Assembly: GCA_003531585.1 (NCBI GenBank)
Contig: DQFX01000014.1
Span: 1 to 29,008 of the forward strand
Origin: Oscillospiraceae bacterium
Lineage (GTDB): Bacteria > Bacillota > Clostridia > Oscillospirales > Ruminococcaceae
Direction of reading: 5' to 3'
Length of the DNA stretch: 29,008 nucleotides
A program made the position numbers and the translations under genes. Of this stretch, positions 27,796 to 29,008 are shown in pieces. The notes beneath the pieces are model-generated. The model did not search any database and was not told the DNA's origin. It was given only the letters and a program-made list of their open reading frames with translations. Each line of letters begins with the position of its first letter. Positions within the stretch are counted from its first letter, which is position 1.

Positions 27796-29008
27796 ATGTA
27801 TCCGGTTTCTGAAAAGTACATAGAAGCAATACGCGCCCCCGTCCGTGAAGACCGTATCACCGGCGGCATAAGGCTGAAAGATGGAACCATAATCCCTGTT
27901 GACGACAGTATAATCGTGCAGAAGTCCCTGACCGTCACACGTAAAGTGAGCAGTTCCTCCAAGTTCGACATCGGCACGGTGAACTCTGCGGAAATGCGGA
28001 TAAAAATACGTGATCCCAAGGCATACGATCATGATTTCGGCGGAGCGGTTATCAGTCTTAAATACGGCATTGTTACCGCTGCTGCGGACGACGGATCCGG
28101 AACATGGGAAGACGTCCCGCTGCCGCCGTTCTATGTTGACGGCGGAGAAGCAGCCCGAAAGCAGAACATGGTGAGCCTTATCGCGCACGACACGCTCAGC
28201 AGACTAGCTGTTGACAAAGGTTCACCGCCAACGACCAGTCTTTACGCGGCGCTCACATACTTCTGCAACCGCTGTAATGTCGGCGTGGTAATCTCAGAAA
28301 GCGACTTCAATGCACTCCCAAATGCGGATATCACGCCCGATTTTTCAGCGGAAAGCATTCAGTCCTGCTGGGACGGCGTGATGTGGATAGCACAGACCGT
28401 GAATTGCTGTGCGTTTGCCGATTATCGCGGGCTGGTTCAGCTCAAGCAGTACAAATATGAGGGCGGTGATAATTATGACCGCCTTATAACCGGCAAAGAG
28501 CGAACCACTATAGAATATAGCGACACACGCACTTACCTTGCATATCTGCAATCGTACGAAGGCGAAAATGTGAAGCTGTACAGCAGGGTCAAAACCTGGA
28601 CTGGAACTGACGCCCCGCATATCAAGGAAGGCGCTCTGAACTTGCCGAAAAATCCTGTCGTGCAGTCGCTTTCCGCCGAACAACAGGCGGCGATAAATCA
28701 AAGTTATCTTAACAATCGCAGCTACCCTACTCGCTATGTCAAGGCAAGCGGCGTTCCAGACCCGGCAATAGAGCCGTTAGACGTATTGGCATTTTCCGGA
28801 GGAACTATCGACATCGGGCAGATAATCAGCGTGGCTACACAGGTAACGTGGAAGTACCGCAATGGAGGAACGATATATTGTGCGAATGTCGATGAATATT
28901 CCGATACCGCAGACGGAACCAGCGCAATAGCGGCGCTTTCGTTGGAAGGCGATGCCGCGGAACAATCCGATGAAGCGCCCGTTATGCGCACGCAGCCCAA
29001 ATCCCAGA
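27796..29008 (+). CDS. Tail hub / baseplate-type structural protein, cut by window end
   Basis: The frame opens with an ATG behind AAGGAGGG and stays open for 404 codons to the end of the window, so the gene is partial at its 3' end. It starts MYPVSEKYIEAIRAPVREDRI and contains beta-rich stretches such as DGTIIPVDDSIIVQKSLTVTRKVSSSSKFDIGTVNSAEMRIKIRD, VPLPPFYVDGGEAARKQN, and VQLKQYKYEGG, typical of distal tail proteins related to the tail hub. Placement after the DUF6711-like gene supports this. The exact subunit cannot be named. Confidence 0.75.
   Translation, partial: MYPVSEKYIEAIRAPVREDRITGGIRLKDGTIIPVDDSIIVQKSLTVTRKVSSSSKFDIGTVNSAEMRIKIRDPKAYDHDFGGAVISLKYGIVTAAADDGSGTWEDVPLPPFYVDGGEAARKQNMVSLIAHDTLSRLAVDKGSPPTTSLYAALTYFCNRCNVGVVISESDFNALPNADITPDFSAESIQSCWDGVMWIAQTVNCCAFADYRGLVQLKQYKYEGGDNYDRLITGKERTTIEYSDTRTYLAYLQSYEGENVKLYSRVKTWTGTDAPHIKEGALNLPKNPVVQSLSAEQQAAINQSYLNNRSYPTRYVKASGVPDPAIEPLDVLAFSGGTIDIGQIISVATQVTWKYRNGGTIYCANVDEYSDTADGTSAIAALSLEGDAAEQSDEAPVMRTQPKSQ

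Overview
This window reads as about 29 kb of a temperate, tailed (siphovirus-type) phage or prophage of a Gram-positive Clostridia-like host. AGGAGG-type ribosome binding sites precede most genes. The head and tail genes belong to the SPP1-like portal / SU10-like capsid world common in gut Firmicutes. Genes are tightly packed, with many ATGA/GTGA start-stop overlaps. No integrase, lysis genes or main repressor are visible, so the element extends past both ends. The host assignment is inference from gene style only.

Layout. (1) 30-5977: a rightward replication and accessory operon. It holds an SSB, a run of small zinc-ribbon, Lar-like, YopX-like and ASCH proteins, an ERCC4-fold nuclease and a DUF927 helicase-like ATPase. 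(2) 5978-6238: a non-coding patch with 9-bp iterons in both orientations around an AT-rich core, a candidate origin. (3) 6239-7354: an unknown protein, a sigma-region-4-like HTH protein and a probable small terminase. (4) 7355-10860: an accessory island separating the small and large terminase genes. It has about 800 bp without a convincing gene, holding an 11-bp-period CGACTAT array and two copies of a covarying hairpin. It also has a leftward operon, an HTH regulator with operator-like palindromes, a RelBE-like toxin-antitoxin pair and a small serine recombinase. Two 22-codon hydrophobic micropeptides, one per strand, differ almost only at synonymous positions. (5) 10882-13634: a strong promoter, a terminator-like leader and a large terminase split in its Walker A loop by a 336-residue class 3 intein. 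(6) 13636-14514: small proteins, two tRNA genes and a Com-like zinc finger behind its own promoter. (7) 14511-21277: portal, minor head protein, scaffold, capsid, connectors, tail tube and the tail-assembly chaperones. The chaperones carry a textbook -1 frameshift signal (GGGAAAC, 7-nt spacer, stem). (8) 21277-25059: tape measure protein. (9) 25060-26732: two 'moron' genes with near-identical promoter/palindrome modules, tandem terminators and a regulatory intergenic region. (10) 26733-29008: a Rha-family regulator and distal tail genes, the last cut by the window end.

The most interesting proposal is the moron cassette next to the tape measure gene. The first moron is a 70-residue membrane protein. 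Its segment after the membrane helix aligns without gaps to the tape measure protein just after that protein's own hydrophobic segment (15 of 30 identical by eye). The second moron is a lipoprotein with two Ltp-type repeats, the family of the superinfection-exclusion lipoprotein of Streptococcus phage TP-J34, which acts at the DNA-injection step through the tape measure protein. Together they suggest a two-part, tape-measure-directed superinfection-exclusion system. Both genes have palindromes overlapping the -10 region and the ribosome binding site. In a read-through mRNA from the late operon these would bury the ribosome binding site, whereas a transcript from the local promoter would lack the occluding arm. 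All of this was read by eye; no alignment, folding or database search was run.
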